DNA of 64,000 nt from CPC320 sp002336405 (GCA_949372595.1 CASIAN010000008.1:186001-250000), one strand, 5' to 3'. Shown: positions 1 to 8,760, counted from the first letter of the stretch. Notes: generated by a model from the sequence alone, not told the origin. Program-made: numbers and translations.

Positions 1-747
1 GCGCTAAAGCGAATGTCGCATGCGCTTAGCGATTGCGAGGTGGCCGGCACCGTGACCAATCTGGCTTTTCTCGGCGGGTTGGTTGCCCATCCTGAATTCG
101 TGGCGGGGGATGTGGATACCGGTTTGATCGCCCGCAATCAGACTTTGCTGACCACGCTTGCAGGCGCCCCGCCAGAGCCTTGGCTCTGGGCGCAGGCGGC
201 TTTGATGGCGGCGGGTTTGGACGCTGCGCCAAATTGGGATGATGGTTTCACCCTTTGGGCGCCGCTGCAGCGCCGGATTGATCTCCAGCACGGGTCCGAT
301 ATGAGACCGATTATATTGCGGTCACAGGCGCCGGACCATCACCACCTTGAGGTGGACGGCCATGTGGTTGTGGCGCGTTGGCAAAATGCGCGGTGGTCGT
401 TTGATGGCCATGCTGCGGTGAGCAGCAGTCAGACTGCGACAGACGTGACGTTGTTTGTAAGGTATGGATTAGCTTTTTATTTGATCGACCCGCTGGCCCG
501 CATGAGCGATGAAGATGCGGGTGGGCCGGTGGTTGCTGCACCGATGCCGGGGCTGGTGCGCAGCGTTATGGTGAGCGCAGGTCAATCAGTGGTGCAGGGC
601 GATTGTTTGATGATCTTAGAGGCGATGAAGATGGAGCATAGTCTCAAAGCCAGCCGTACTGGGGTGGTGGCAGAGGTATTGATTGAGCAGGGTCAACAGG
701 TCGCTGCCGGAGATGCGTTGATCCGCTTGGACGAAGAGGCAGGGTAG
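1..747 (+). CDS. mccA: 3-methylcrotonyl-CoA carboxylase alpha (biotin-containing) subunit, C-terminal part
   Basis: The reading frame is open from base 1 to the TAG at 745-747, so this is the 3' end of a gene whose start lies to the left; about 248 residues are visible. The first residues match the end of a biotin carboxylase domain (TNLAFL, then AGDVDTGLI). The C-terminus is a biotinyl domain with the biotinylation motif EAMKMEH, the target lysine being the codon at 628-630. In this family the subunit carboxylates biotin with ATP and bicarbonate for carboxylation of 3-methylcrotonyl-CoA in leucine breakdown. The two following genes catalyse the next steps of the same pathway, which favours this call over propionyl-CoA or acetyl-CoA carboxylase. 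Confidence 0.9.
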   Translation, partial: ALKRMSHALSDCEVAGTVTNLAFLGGLVAHPEFVAGDVDTGLIARNQTLLTTLAGAPPEPWLWAQAALMAAGLDAAPNWDDGFTLWAPLQRRIDLQHGSDMRPIILRSQAPDHHHLEVDGHVVVARWQNARWSFDGHAAVSSSQTATDVTLFVRYGLAFYLIDPLARMSDEDAGGPVVAAPMPGLVRSVMVSAGQSVVQGDCLMILEAMKMEHSLKASRTGVVAEVLIEQGQQVAAGDALIRLDEEAG

Positions 748-840
748 GGCACGCAGCGGGCCGCTTCGGTTGGCAAGGTTACAGAATTTAGGGCCGCAAA
801 TAAAATACCGAGGCCGCCAGTAAAAAGGAGAGAGGCCGCA

Positions 841-1707
841 ATGGCTGAGACAGTTGAAATTTTTGAAGTGGGGCCGCGTGACGGCTTGCAAAATGAGGCG
901 CGGCCAATCCCTTTGTCGGAAAAAATAGCGCTGGTGGATTGTCTTAGCCAAGCGGGTTTTAAACGGATCGAAATTGCCAGTTTTGTCAGCCCCAAGTGGG
1001 TGCCGCAAATGGCCCAATCAGCCGAGGTTTTGGCCGGCATTCTGCGCGTGTCGGGGGTGTCATATGCCGCGCTGACCCCAAACCGTCGTGGCTTTGATGA
1101 TGCCTTGCAGTCTAAGGCCGATGAGGTGGCGATTTTTGCTGCCGCCTCTGAAGGGTTTTCGCAGGCTAATTTAAACACTGATATTGCTGGCAGCCTGCAG
1201 CGCTTTGGCGAGGTCGCTGTGGCAGCCAAAGAGGCAGAGCTGCCAGTTCGCGGCTATATCTCTTGTGTTACCGATTGTCCTTATGAGGGTGCGGTCGATC
1301 CCAATCAGGTGCGTCGGGTGGCTGAGATCCTGCTGGAAATGGGGTGCTATGAGATCAGTCTTGGCGACACTATCGGGCATGCCAGTCCGGCGCGAATTGC
1401 GGCCTTGTTAGATGTTGTGGTGCCGCATGTCCCGCCACATCTTCTGGCCGGGCATTATCACGACACGCGCGGGCTCGCCTGGGAGAATGTACAGGTGTCG
1501 CTAGATTATGGCCTGCGGGTGTTTGATGCGTCTGTAGGGGGACTGGGGGGCTGTCCCTATGCGCCGGGGGCTGCGGGCAATATTGACACCGAGAGCCTGC
1601 ATCACAACTTGACACAGAGGGGCTATGACACTGGGCTTGAGGCCACTCAGCTGGCACGGGCGGCGGTGATGGCACATGCGATGCGGGGAGCGCAGAACAA
1701 TGTCTGA
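841..1707 (+). CDS. mvaB: Hydroxymethylglutaryl-CoA lyase
   Basis: A 288-residue protein that would cleave HMG-CoA to acetoacetate and acetyl-CoA, the last step of leucine degradation. The N-terminus has the HMGL-like TIM-barrel signature EVGPRDGLQNE, and the C-terminal half carries the active-site cysteine loop GGLGGCPYAPGAAGN. The length is usual for bacterial enzymes. The ATG at 841 follows an AGGAG Shine-Dalgarno in AAAAAGGAGAG. It lies 93 bases after the carboxylase subunit and overlaps the next gene by 8 bases, so the three are probably one transcription unit. Confidence 0.93.
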   Translation: MAETVEIFEVGPRDGLQNEARPIPLSEKIALVDCLSQAGFKRIEIASFVSPKWVPQMAQSAEVLAGILRVSGVSYAALTPNRRGFDDALQSKADEVAIFAAASEGFSQANLNTDIAGSLQRFGEVAVAAKEAELPVRGYISCVTDCPYEGAVDPNQVRRVAEILLEMGCYEISLGDTIGHASPARIAALLDVVVPHVPPHLLAGHYHDTRGLAWENVQVSLDYGLRVFDASVGGLGGCPYAPGAAGNIDTESLHHNLTQRGYDTGLEATQLARAAVMAHAMRGAQNNV

Positions 1708-2479
1708 AACGCTTGAAATCAAGACCGACAAGCAGGGGGTTGCTACGCTCTGGCTTGATCGAGCAGACAAACACAACGCGATGTCGGCGCAGATGATTGC
1801 TGAGCTTTCGCAAGCCGCAGCGGCACTGGCCCAGAACGAATTGGTGCGGGTTGTGGTGCTTGCGGCACGGGGCAAGAGTTTTTGTGCTGGGGGCGATCTG
1901 GGCTGGATGCGGTCGCAGATGGACGCAGACCCACAGACCCGTGCGCGCGAGGCGACAGCATTGGCGCGGATGCTTCACGCGCTCAATACACTGCCGAAAC
2001 CACTGATTGCGCGGGCCCATGGCAATGCGTTTGGCGGTGGTGTGGGTTTGCTCAGTGTCTGTGATGTGGCGATTGGCGCCGACAGCGCAGTGTTGGGGCT
2101 GACTGAGACCCGTCTTGGTCTGATCCCGGCCACTATTGGCCCTTATGTAAGCGCGCGCATGGGTGAGGCGCGGGCGCGTCGGGTGTTTATGTCGGGGCGG
2201 CGGTTTGCGGCTGCTGAGGCGGTGGATTTGGGATTGTTGGCGCAAGCGGTTCCTACAGAAAATCTGGACGCGGCGGTTTGGAATGAAATCGAGCCGTATT
2301 TAAGCTGTGCGCCAGCGGCGGTGGCGCGGGCCAAAGCGTTTCTGCGCCATCTTGGGCCGGTGATCGACGAGACGGTGATCCAACACAGCATTGCAGAGCT
2401 TGCGGCCTGCTGGGCTGGTGATGAAGCGCCTGAGGGCATCGCAGCCTTCTTTGACAAGCGCCCGCCAAGCTGGGGCTAG
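1700..2479 (+). CDS. liuC: Methylglutaconyl-CoA hydratase (enoyl-CoA hydratase/isomerase family)
   Basis: A crotonase-fold protein of 259 residues. It shows the oxyanion-hole segments SFCAGGDLGWM and GNAFGGGVGL and the TETRLGLIPATIGPYV region. The family hydrates enoyl-CoAs; neighbouring HMG-CoA lyase and methylcrotonyl-CoA carboxylase point to methylglutaconyl-CoA as substrate. The frame is open further upstream (ATG at 1676), but the ATG at 1700 starts with the normal crotonase N-terminus and has GGGAG upstream. It overlaps the end of mvaB by 8 bases, consistent with translational coupling. General enoyl-CoA hydratase activity cannot be excluded. Confidence 0.87.
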   Translation: MSETLEIKTDKQGVATLWLDRADKHNAMSAQMIAELSQAAAALAQNELVRVVVLAARGKSFCAGGDLGWMRSQMDADPQTRAREATALARMLHALNTLPKPLIARAHGNAFGGGVGLLSVCDVAIGADSAVLGLTETRLGLIPATIGPYVSARMGEARARRVFMSGRRFAAAEAVDLGLLAQAVPTENLDAAVWNEIEPYLSCAPAAVARAKAFLRHLGPVIDETVIQHSIAELAACWAGDEAPEGIAAFFDKRPPSWG

Positions 2480-2569
2480 CAGATACAGTCTTTTTGGATG
2501 GTCAGGTCTTGAACCTTATTGCCTGTCGCCCTAGGAGGTATTCGGGGGAATGGCAAAAAGGAACGACTG

Positions 2570-2893
2570 ATGTATGTTGCGATGAACCGCTTTACAGTTA
2601 CGGCGCAGAACGCCGCAGCGTTTGAGGCTCTGTGGCTTGGGCGCGACAGTTACCTCAAAGATGCGGACGGGTTTGTCGAATTCCAGCTGTTGAAAGGCCC
2701 AGAGGCCGAGGGCGTGACCTTGTACGCGTCTCACACAGTGTGGGCAGACGAGGCCAGTTTTCGGGCCTGGACGCGCAGCGATGCGTTTCGAGCCGCGCAC
2801 GCCAATGCTGGGCAGACGCTTAAGCTGCATGAGGGTCACCCGGTATTCGAGGGCTTTAGTGCGATCCAGCAGATTTCTAACAACCAGTCCTAA
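2570..2893 (+). CDS. IsdG-type heme-degrading monooxygenase (ABM domain)
   Basis: A 107-residue ferredoxin-like antibiotic-biosynthesis-monooxygenase (ABM) domain. Counting from the ATG at 2570, Asn6, Trp67 and His77 fall at almost the same positions as the Asn-Trp-His triad of staphylococcal IsdG, which binds heme iron and activates oxygen. The middle also has the FVEFQLLKG strand typical of the family. The start is supported by AAGGA 7-12 bases upstream; a TTG-initiated extension from 2519 is unlikely. The gene follows the leucine genes by 90 bases on the same strand, but no heme uptake genes are nearby. Function is inferred from the triad; a quinol monooxygenase is the alternative. Confidence 0.72.
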   Translation: MYVAMNRFTVTAQNAAAFEALWLGRDSYLKDADGFVEFQLLKGPEAEGVTLYASHTVWADEASFRAWTRSDAFRAAHANAGQTLKLHEGHPVFEGFSAIQQISNNQS

Positions 2894-2941
2894 GCCACTT
2901 TTCTAAACCCCAATGCCATCTTGGTGGAAAGATTATTTAAC

Positions 2942-3133
2942 ATGTTTGATGGCCTTGCCTTAACCTCTGCAAGCGCGATAGCCCTGCTGTTAGTGATGAT
3001 ATTTGCCGGTCGGGCCTTTCGTGAAAACTGGAAGGCTCAGGCGCAGGGTTGGACCAGTCGCGCTTGGTTGTACGGGCTACCCGCAACGCTGGCATTCTTT
3101 GCTTTGGCGCTGATCCCGTTGAACGGCGGGTAA
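2942..3133 (+). CDS. Small two-helix membrane protein, unrecognised
   Basis: A short protein of 63 residues with two hydrophobic stretches: about residues 8-24 (ALTSASAIALLLVMIFAG) and the C-terminal third (GLPATLAFFALALIPL). A basic, Trp-containing link (ENWKAQAQGWTSRAWL) joins them. GGAAAG lies about 10 bases before the ATG; in-frame GTG (2924) and TTG (2921) codons further up are weaker choices. I do not recognise the family. It sits between the heme monooxygenase (same strand) and the convergent nqrM, so it may be the last gene of the upstream unit. Confidence 0.5.
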   Translation: MFDGLALTSASAIALLLVMIFAGRAFRENWKAQAQGWTSRAWLYGLPATLAFFALALIPLNGG

Positions 3134-3178
3134 GGGGGCTGGTTTAAACGCGATGACCTTATGTCTCGCCATGAAGGT

Positions 3179-3403
3179 TCAGAAATTTTCTACCATCTGC
3201 TGGGCCCGCTTGCAGGCCAGTTTGTCGCGAAGCGGGCTGTTGGGGTCGATGTCTTTTTTGCAAACAAGGCACTTGTCGGCCCCAGCTATTGCATTCAGCC
3301 CGCCGCAACTGCCCTTGATATTCTTGCCCATGAGTATCACACCTAAAGACATGCCCAGCACAATCAGAAGCAGTAATACAAATGCCAACACAAACGTTTC
3401 CAA
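3179..3403 (-). CDS. nqrM: NqrM, Na+-NQR maturation protein (DUF539)
   Basis: A 74-residue protein with one N-terminal transmembrane helix (LAFVLLLLIVLGMSLGVIL), then a Cys-rich tail: GSCGG, KCLVC and LACKR give four cysteines, the NqrM pattern. The family is needed to insert the iron centre between NqrD and NqrE. I start it at the TTG at 3403, because AAGGGAG stands 8 bases upstream and the protein then begins right at the helix as usual for NqrM. A longer TTG-initiated frame from 3469 would overlap apbE. It lies 37 bases downstream of apbE on the same strand. Confidence 0.88.
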   Translation of the reverse strand: METFVLAFVLLLLIVLGMSLGVILMGKNIKGSCGGLNAIAGADKCLVCKKDIDPNSPLRDKLACKRAQQMVENF

Positions 3404-3440
3404 ACTGATGGCTCCCTTGGGGTTGCTAAAGGCTTTGTGG

Positions 3441-4466
3441 TTATTTAACTTTTTTGGTCCGAAGTTCAAAGAGCGAACTGGCGCTTGTGGTAAATAAATT
3501 TTCGCCCTTGGTGATAAACAGCACGGCTATGCCATGTTTTTCGGCCAGTGGCATACCAGCTTGATCGCCCAACACGAGCATCGCAGTTGCCCAACCGTCG
3601 GCGGCCATCGCGGTATCAGCCAAAACCGTTACTGATGCGGTGCGGTGGCGGATAGGGCGGCCAGTGGTGGGATCGATGATATGAGAATAGCGCACCCCGT
3701 CATATTCGTTGAAATTGCGATAATCTCCCGAGGTCGCCATTGCCTGATCGCTGAGGTTTAAAATGGTCTGCACGGTGCTTTGCGCCACATCAGGTTTTTC
3801 GATGCCAATCGCCCACGCCTTACCTTCGGGGTTCAAGCCTGCTGTGATCAGATCGCCGCCGATTTCCACCAAATAACGCTCGATGTCGTTGTCGCGCAAA
3901 TAGTCAGCGACCGCATCAACTCCGTACCCTTTGGCGATTGCCGAAAGGTTGACCGAAACGCCGGCTTGGTGTTTTTGCAATGTTCTTGCCGCTGCATTGA
4001 GCGTTAGAAAGCGGTCTTGGCCGACCAGATCGCGGGCCAGTCTGATATCGGTATCTGCGGGCACGTCGGCGTCTGGAGTTTTGGGGCCAAAGCCCCAAAG
4101 ATTGATCAACGGAGCCAATGTGACATCAAACTTGCCGTCGGTTTTAAGGTGTATATCTTGCGCTGAGGTCAACACAAAAGAGAAGGCGTCAGAGATGATT
4201 GTCGGAGACGTGCTTTGGCTCTTGTTAAACCGGCTTACCTCGGACGCCGGGTCCCAGTTTGACATTTTCGCGTTCACCGTTGCAAGCGTGGCGGTGATTC
4301 CTTCGGATAAATTTTCTTGTGTAAGGGTATCGGGGGCATCCACGACGGTCACCCGATAGGTGGTGCCCATTGTTTCGCCCAAAATACGAATCGTTTCCGG
4401 GGCTCGACTGGACCAAAAGCAGCCACTTACGACGAAAATCATCAATAGAACTGCGAACTTGTGCAT
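3441..4466 (-). CDS. apbE: FAD:protein FMN transferase (ApbE), lipoprotein
   Basis: A 341-residue periplasmic lipoprotein: basic start, hydrophobic segment and lipobox VVSGC. It then shows the ApbE landmarks GETMGTTYRV, the flavin-binding VNLSAIAKGYGVDAV, IGGDL, SGDYRNF, IDPTTGRP and the Mg-binding TAMAADGWATAM. The enzyme transfers FMN from FAD to a Thr in (S/A)GAT sites, here expected to be Thr229 of NqrB and Thr238 of NqrC. It is divergent from nqrA and followed by nqrM, so both NQR maturation factors form a small leftward unit. In Vibrio these genes follow nqrF instead. Confidence 0.95.
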   Translation of the reverse strand: MHKFAVLLMIFVVSGCFWSSRAPETIRILGETMGTTYRVTVVDAPDTLTQENLSEGITATLATVNAKMSNWDPASEVSRFNKSQSTSPTIISDAFSFVLTSAQDIHLKTDGKFDVTLAPLINLWGFGPKTPDADVPADTDIRLARDLVGQDRFLTLNAAARTLQKHQAGVSVNLSAIAKGYGVDAVADYLRDNDIERYLVEIGGDLITAGLNPEGKAWAIGIEKPDVAQSTVQTILNLSDQAMATSGDYRNFNEYDGVRYSHIIDPTTGRPIRHRTASVTVLADTAMAADGWATAMLVLGDQAGMPLAEKHGIAVLFITKGENLFTTSASSLFELRTKKVK

Positions 4467-4714
4467 AATGGGCCTCGCTGTGCTTAGAGATTCACCAAAA
4501 ATTCACTGCCTGTCACTAAAAAACGACACTGTCAACGAGCAAGTGCCGCGACAATCTGACTGTTTTTTATAAGGTAAAACTGCGACATTTCACGGTGTAG
4601 AGCGTTGCTAATACGACAGATATTTACTAGAAAGCCGTCAAAGCGCCCATCTGCCCGCTTTGGGGTTGGATGGGTCCTGCCGATCCTTACGGCAAACTGT
4701 CTGAATCAACCATC

Positions 4715-4732
4715 GCCTCGGGTATCCGAGGC
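4715..4732 (+). promoter_or_regulatory. Hairpin covering the Shine-Dalgarno of nqrA
   Basis: GCCTCGG (4715-4721), loop GTAT, CCGAGGC (4726-4732): a perfect 7-bp stem. The GAGG that would serve as ribosome-binding site for the ATG at 4739 lies inside the right arm (4728-4731). In the mRNA it would be base-paired, suggesting translational control. If the ATG at 4751 is the real start, with GGAG at 4743-4746, the hairpin is simply in the leader. No T tract follows, so it is not an intrinsic terminator. Confidence 0.5.
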
Positions 4733-4738
4733 AACGAA

Positions 4739-6094
4739 ATGCGGAGCCTTATGCCAGATTTCTCGCTCAAGCAGGGTCTTGACCTTCCAATATCCGGTGC
4801 GCCGGAGCAACATATATACGACGGCCCCAGTCCGAACAGTGTGGCCATCGTTGGGCCAGATTATGTTGGCCTGAAACCCAAGATGCTGGTCACGGAAGGA
4901 GAGGCAGTCGAACGTGGGACCGCACTGTTTTGCCACAAAGATATGCCGGATGTGATATACGTGTCGCCCTGCAAGGGTCGGGTGCGCGCGATCATGCGGG
5001 GGGCGCGCCGCGTGCTACAAAGCGTGGTTATTGATGTGAGCGACGCTGAGGATACGGGCATTGATTTTGGGACCACCGATCTCGCCGCACTCGACCAAGA
5101 TCATGTCCGACGCTGCCTGTGTGCTTCGGGTCTTTGGACGTCGTTTTTGACGCGGCCCTATTCCCAAATTCCTGCCCCCGACGCCGTGGCTGATGCGATT
5201 TTTGTCACTGCAATGGAAAGTGAGCCGCTGGCGCCAGACGCTGCGGTGGTCATTGCGCAAAACCCAACCGCCTTTGAGGCCGGTGTGAAGGTTGTGTGCG
5301 CGCTCACCGAAGGTAAAACCTATCTCTGCAAAAAGCTTGGCAGTTCGGTGGCGGATGTGGCGGGTGCCGAAAGTCACAGCTTTAGTGGCCCACACCCGGC
5401 CGGGCTGGCTGGGACGCATATGCATTTTCTCGACGCACCAAGCGCGACCAGAACCGTTTGGTCCATTGGTTATCAGGATGTGATCGCAATCGGGACCTTG
5501 TTTCTAACGGGCCATCTGGACCTTAGCCGTGTGGTCGCGCTGGGTGGACCGTTGGCGGCAAACCCGCGCCTTTTACGCACCCTGATGGGGGCTTCACTTG
5601 AGCAGTTGACCGAAGGTGAAGTGTCTGGGTCTGAACCCGTGCGAATGATTTCAGGCTCGGTGTTGACCGGTCGTCACGCCGACGGGCCGTTTGCTTATCT
5701 GGGCCGCTATGCGCGTCAGGTGACGTTGATCAAGGAAGATCGCGAGCAGTTGGTTTTTGGCTGGATCAAGCCTCAGCCGAGCAAGTTTTCTGTGATGCCG
5801 GTGCTGGCTTCGGCTTTTGGGGTGACAAAAAAATTCAACCTGACGTCGAATTTGAATGGTGGGCGCCGGGCGATGGTGCCAACGGGTGTGTTTGAGACGC
5901 TGATGCCACAGGATTTTTTGCCGACGCAATTGCTTCGATCGTTAATTGTGATGGATACCGACGCGGCTCAGTCTTTGGGCGCTTTGGAGTTGGACGAGGA
6001 AGATGTTGCGTTATGCACCTTTGCCTGTCCGGCAAAATATGAATATGGCGAAGCGTTGCGGGACAGCCTTCAAAAGATTGAGAAGGAAGGGTAG
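4739..6094 (+). CDS. nqrA: Na+-translocating NADH:quinone reductase subunit A
   Basis: A protein of about 451 residues, close to the usual 446 of NqrA, with the family N-terminus KQGLDLPISGAPEQ and the CKGRVRAIMRGARR barrel-sandwich region. NqrA is the cytoplasmic subunit of the six-subunit sodium pump and takes part in ubiquinone binding. The frame is open further upstream, but homologues begin just before the KxGLDLPI motif. I use the ATG at 4739 (GAGG 7 bases upstream); ATG 4751 is possible. It is the first gene of nqrABCDEF, with 272 bases to the divergent apbE holding the promoters of both. Confidence 0.94.
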   Translation: MRSLMPDFSLKQGLDLPISGAPEQHIYDGPSPNSVAIVGPDYVGLKPKMLVTEGEAVERGTALFCHKDMPDVIYVSPCKGRVRAIMRGARRVLQSVVIDVSDAEDTGIDFGTTDLAALDQDHVRRCLCASGLWTSFLTRPYSQIPAPDAVADAIFVTAMESEPLAPDAAVVIAQNPTAFEAGVKVVCALTEGKTYLCKKLGSSVADVAGAESHSFSGPHPAGLAGTHMHFLDAPSATRTVWSIGYQDVIAIGTLFLTGHLDLSRVVALGGPLAANPRLLRTLMGASLEQLTEGEVSGSEPVRMISGSVLTGRHADGPFAYLGRYARQVTLIKEDREQLVFGWIKPQPSKFSVMPVLASAFGVTKKFNLTSNLNGGRRAMVPTGVFETLMPQDFLPTQLLRSLIVMDTDAAQSLGALELDEEDVALCTFACPAKYEYGEALRDSLQKIEKEG

Positions 6095-6096
6095 AC

Positions 6097-7305
6097 ATGG
6101 GGTTGCGTAATTTTTTTGACCGTATCGAGCCAAACTTTGTAAATGGTGGAAGATACGAAAAGTACTTCCCTGTTTATGAAATGATCGAGACGATTCTTTA
6201 CACGGGTAAGCAGGTGACAAAAGCCGCGCCACATGCGCGCAGTTTTGTCGATATGAAGCGTATCATGACGTATGTGGTCATTTCGACCATCCCCTGCATT
6301 CTTTGGGCACTGTATAACACGGGCTATCAGGCCAATACCGCTTTGGCGGCGTTGGGCGAGACAAGTTATGACGGCTGGCGCATCTGGCTTTTACAGGCGA
6401 TGGGCATTGGTTTGAACGCCAATAGTGTGTTTGCCAACATGACCCACGGCCTGATGTATTTCTTGCCGATATATATAACCACTCTGGTCGCAGGCGGTAT
6501 CTGGGAAGTGTTCTTTGCAACCGTGCGCGGACACGAGGTCAACGAAGGCTTTCTGGTCACCTCAATGCTGTTCGTTCTGACCTTGCCGGCCTCTATTCCA
6601 CTTTGGCAGGTGGCGTTGGGCATTTCGTTTGGTGTTGTGCTGGGCAAAGAAGTGTTTGGCGGCACTGGCAAGAACTTTCTCAATCCGGCCCTGACCGGGC
6701 GGGCATTTTTGTACTTTGCCTATCCGGCTTACATGTCGGGCGATACGATCTGGACACCAGTTGACGGATTTTCAGGCGCAACTGCGCTGGGCATTTCGGC
6801 CTCAGAGGGTGTTCAGGCGCTCGCGGCGAATGGGATTACTTGGTGGGATGCGTTTTTTGGCAATATGCAGGGCTCACTTGGGGAAACTTCGACCTTTGCT
6901 TGTTTGATCGGTCTGGCGTTTCTTTTGGCGACCAGGATTGCAAATTACCGTATGGTGGTGGGCTGTTTGGCGGGAATGGTCGGATTTTCACTGCTGCTGA
7001 ATTGGATTGGATCTGACAGCAACCCAATGTTTGCGATGCCATGGTATTGGCACTTGGTTGTGGGCAGCTACATGTTTGGGCTTTGTTTTATGGTCACCGA
7101 ACCGGTGTCTGCCAGCCATACCAATTTGGGACGTTATTTTTACGGGGCGCTGATCGGTTTTATGGCGGTGATGATCCGCGTGCTCAATCCAGCATTCCCC
7201 GAGGGCATGATGCTGGCGATCCTGTTTGCGAATATCTTTGCGCCACTGATTGATTATTTCGTCGTGCAAGCCAACATCAAACGGAGGGCGCTTCGTCATG
7301 CCTGA
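6097..7305 (+). CDS. nqrB: Na+-NQR subunit B
   Basis: A 402-residue multi-spanning membrane subunit. The covalent FMN site DGFSGATALG is intact; its threonine is Thr229 (codon 6781-6783). The N-terminal amphipathic region (NFFDRIEPNF) and the conserved loop GGTGKNFLNPALTGRAFLY are present. In the complex NqrB takes electrons from NqrC-FMN and holds riboflavin. It starts 2 bases after nqrA ends and overlaps nqrC by 8 bases. Confidence 0.96.
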   Translation: MGLRNFFDRIEPNFVNGGRYEKYFPVYEMIETILYTGKQVTKAAPHARSFVDMKRIMTYVVISTIPCILWALYNTGYQANTALAALGETSYDGWRIWLLQAMGIGLNANSVFANMTHGLMYFLPIYITTLVAGGIWEVFFATVRGHEVNEGFLVTSMLFVLTLPASIPLWQVALGISFGVVLGKEVFGGTGKNFLNPALTGRAFLYFAYPAYMSGDTIWTPVDGFSGATALGISASEGVQALAANGITWWDAFFGNMQGSLGETSTFACLIGLAFLLATRIANYRMVVGCLAGMVGFSLLLNWIGSDSNPMFAMPWYWHLVVGSYMFGLCFMVTEPVSASHTNLGRYFYGALIGFMAVMIRVLNPAFPEGMMLAILFANIFAPLIDYFVVQANIKRRALRHA

Positions 7306-8107
7306 GCAAGACACAATTACCGCCCCCCTAAGCTGGTTTGGCCGCTTTAAGGCACTGCCGGTTGATAGCACTCCGAAAACGATCTTTGTGGCCGTGGTGC
7401 TGTGCCTGTTTTGTTCAATGATTGTGGCCGCCGCGGCCGTCAGCCTGCGCCCGACCCAAGGCGCCAACAAGCTGCGTGACAAGCAGGTTAACATCCTGCA
7501 AGTTGCTGGCCTGTATGCACAAGGCGTAGATGTTGGTACGGTTTTTGCCTCGTTTGAGCCACGCATCGTCGACATGAAAACGGGCATGTTTACCGATATG
7601 TTCGACGCCGCGACCTTTGATGATCGTGCAGCGTCTTCGGATCCAGAACTTAGTACTGAATTGAAAGACGACCCGGCCATGATCGGACGCCAATCAAATT
7701 TCACCACGGTATATCTGTTGAAAAATAGCGATGGATCGCTCGATAAGGTTATTTTGCCAATCTACGGTTACGGACTGTGGTCGACATTGTACGGCTTTAT
7801 CGCTCTGGAAGAGAACGGCAATGATATTTTTGGTCTGCAATTTTATGAACATGCCGAGACACCAGGTCTTGGCGCAGAGGTCGATAACCCGCGCTGGAAA
7901 GCCCAGTGGAGCGGCAAAAGCCTGCGTGACGGAGATGGCAGCCTGCTTATTCAGGTCGCCAAGGGCACGGGCCCAGAGAAGCATCACGTCGATGCGCTGG
8001 CGGGGGCAACTCTGACATCAAACGGCGTCGATAATCTAGTGAAATTCTGGATGGGAGAGGCCGGTTTTGCGCCCTTCTTGAGAAACCTAACGGCAGGAGA
8101 GGCATAA
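7298..8107 (+). CDS. nqrC: Na+-NQR subunit C
   Basis: A 269-residue protein with one N-terminal membrane anchor (about residues 28-50) and a periplasmic FMN-binding domain. The attachment motif is AGATLTSNGV with Thr238 (codon 8009-8011). The first residue is Ala where Vibrio has Ser (SGAT), which is compatible with ApbE sites. The ATG at 7298 is supported by GGAGG about 10 bases upstream; the frame is open to 7250 but that would overlap nqrB extensively. Its stop overlaps nqrD by one base (TAATG). Confidence 0.96.
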   Translation: MPEQDTITAPLSWFGRFKALPVDSTPKTIFVAVVLCLFCSMIVAAAAVSLRPTQGANKLRDKQVNILQVAGLYAQGVDVGTVFASFEPRIVDMKTGMFTDMFDAATFDDRAASSDPELSTELKDDPAMIGRQSNFTTVYLLKNSDGSLDKVILPIYGYGLWSTLYGFIALEENGNDIFGLQFYEHAETPGLGAEVDNPRWKAQWSGKSLRDGDGSLLIQVAKGTGPEKHHVDALAGATLTSNGVDNLVKFWMGEAGFAPFLRNLTAGEA

Positions 8108-8760
8108 TGGGACAGACCAAGAAGGACCTTCTGATCGACCCTTTGGTCGATAACAACCCGATCACCTTGCAGGTCTTGGGTATCTGCTCGGCGCTTGCGG
8201 TCACATCGTCTTTACAAGTCGCTGTGGTTATGGCTTTGGCGGTTACCGTCGTGACGGCGTTTGCGTCGATGTTCATCTCGATGCTGCGCAATTATATCCC
8301 GGGTTCAATCCGGATTATTGTGCAGATGGTGATTATCGCTTCGCTGGTGATTTTGGTCGATCAGGTATTGAAAGCCTATGCGTTTCAGATTTCCAAAACA
8401 CTGTCGGTTTTTGTCGGCCTGATCATTACAAACTGTATCGTGATGGGCCGCGCTGAGGCCTTCGCGATGAAAAACCCCCCCTTAGATTCGTTTCTTGATG
8501 GGGTGGGCAATGGGTTGGGCTATGGGTTAATCTTGCTTCTGGTTGGCTTTATCCGCGAGTTATTCGGCGCAGGTTCGCTGTTTGGCTTTACGGTTCTAGA
8601 GACCGTGAACAACGGTGGCTGGTATGTGCCCAACGGCTTGCTACTGCTGCCGCCCTCAGCGTTTTTCATCATCGGTCTGCTGATCTGGGGCGCGCGCACC
8701 TGGAAACCTGCACAGGTCGAGGCCCGCGAGTATAAGATACAAACGGCGGAGGCGCACTAA
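8107..8760 (+). CDS. nqrD: Na+-NQR subunit D
   Basis: A 217-residue integral membrane subunit with six predicted hydrophobic segments and the conserved ITNCIVMGRAEAFA segment. The Cys in TNC is the kind that, with the equivalent in NqrE, holds the membrane-embedded iron centre. Homologous to RnfE, but the presence of NqrA, NqrC-type and NqrF-type partners makes this NQR rather than RNF. One-base overlaps join it to nqrC and nqrE. Confidence 0.95.
   Translation: MGQTKKDLLIDPLVDNNPITLQVLGICSALAVTSSLQVAVVMALAVTVVTAFASMFISMLRNYIPGSIRIIVQMVIIASLVILVDQVLKAYAFQISKTLSVFVGLIITNCIVMGRAEAFAMKNPPLDSFLDGVGNGLGYGLILLLVGFIRELFGAGSLFGFTVLETVNNGGWYVPNGLLLLPPSAFFIIGLLIWGARTWKPAQVEAREYKIQTAEAH

Noticed and set aside
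1370..2245. Long open frame (291 codons) on the minus strand
   Set aside because: Antisense to mvaB and liuC, with His/Pro/Arg-rich composition typical of a shadow frame in a GC-leaning gene.
3153..3497. Plus-strand frame of 114 codons
   Set aside because: It is antisense to nqrM and the end of apbE, both of which have clear family motifs.
4605..4738. Plus-strand frames in the nqr leader
   Set aside because: No ribosome-binding site and no conserved N-terminal extension is known for NqrA; taken as leader.
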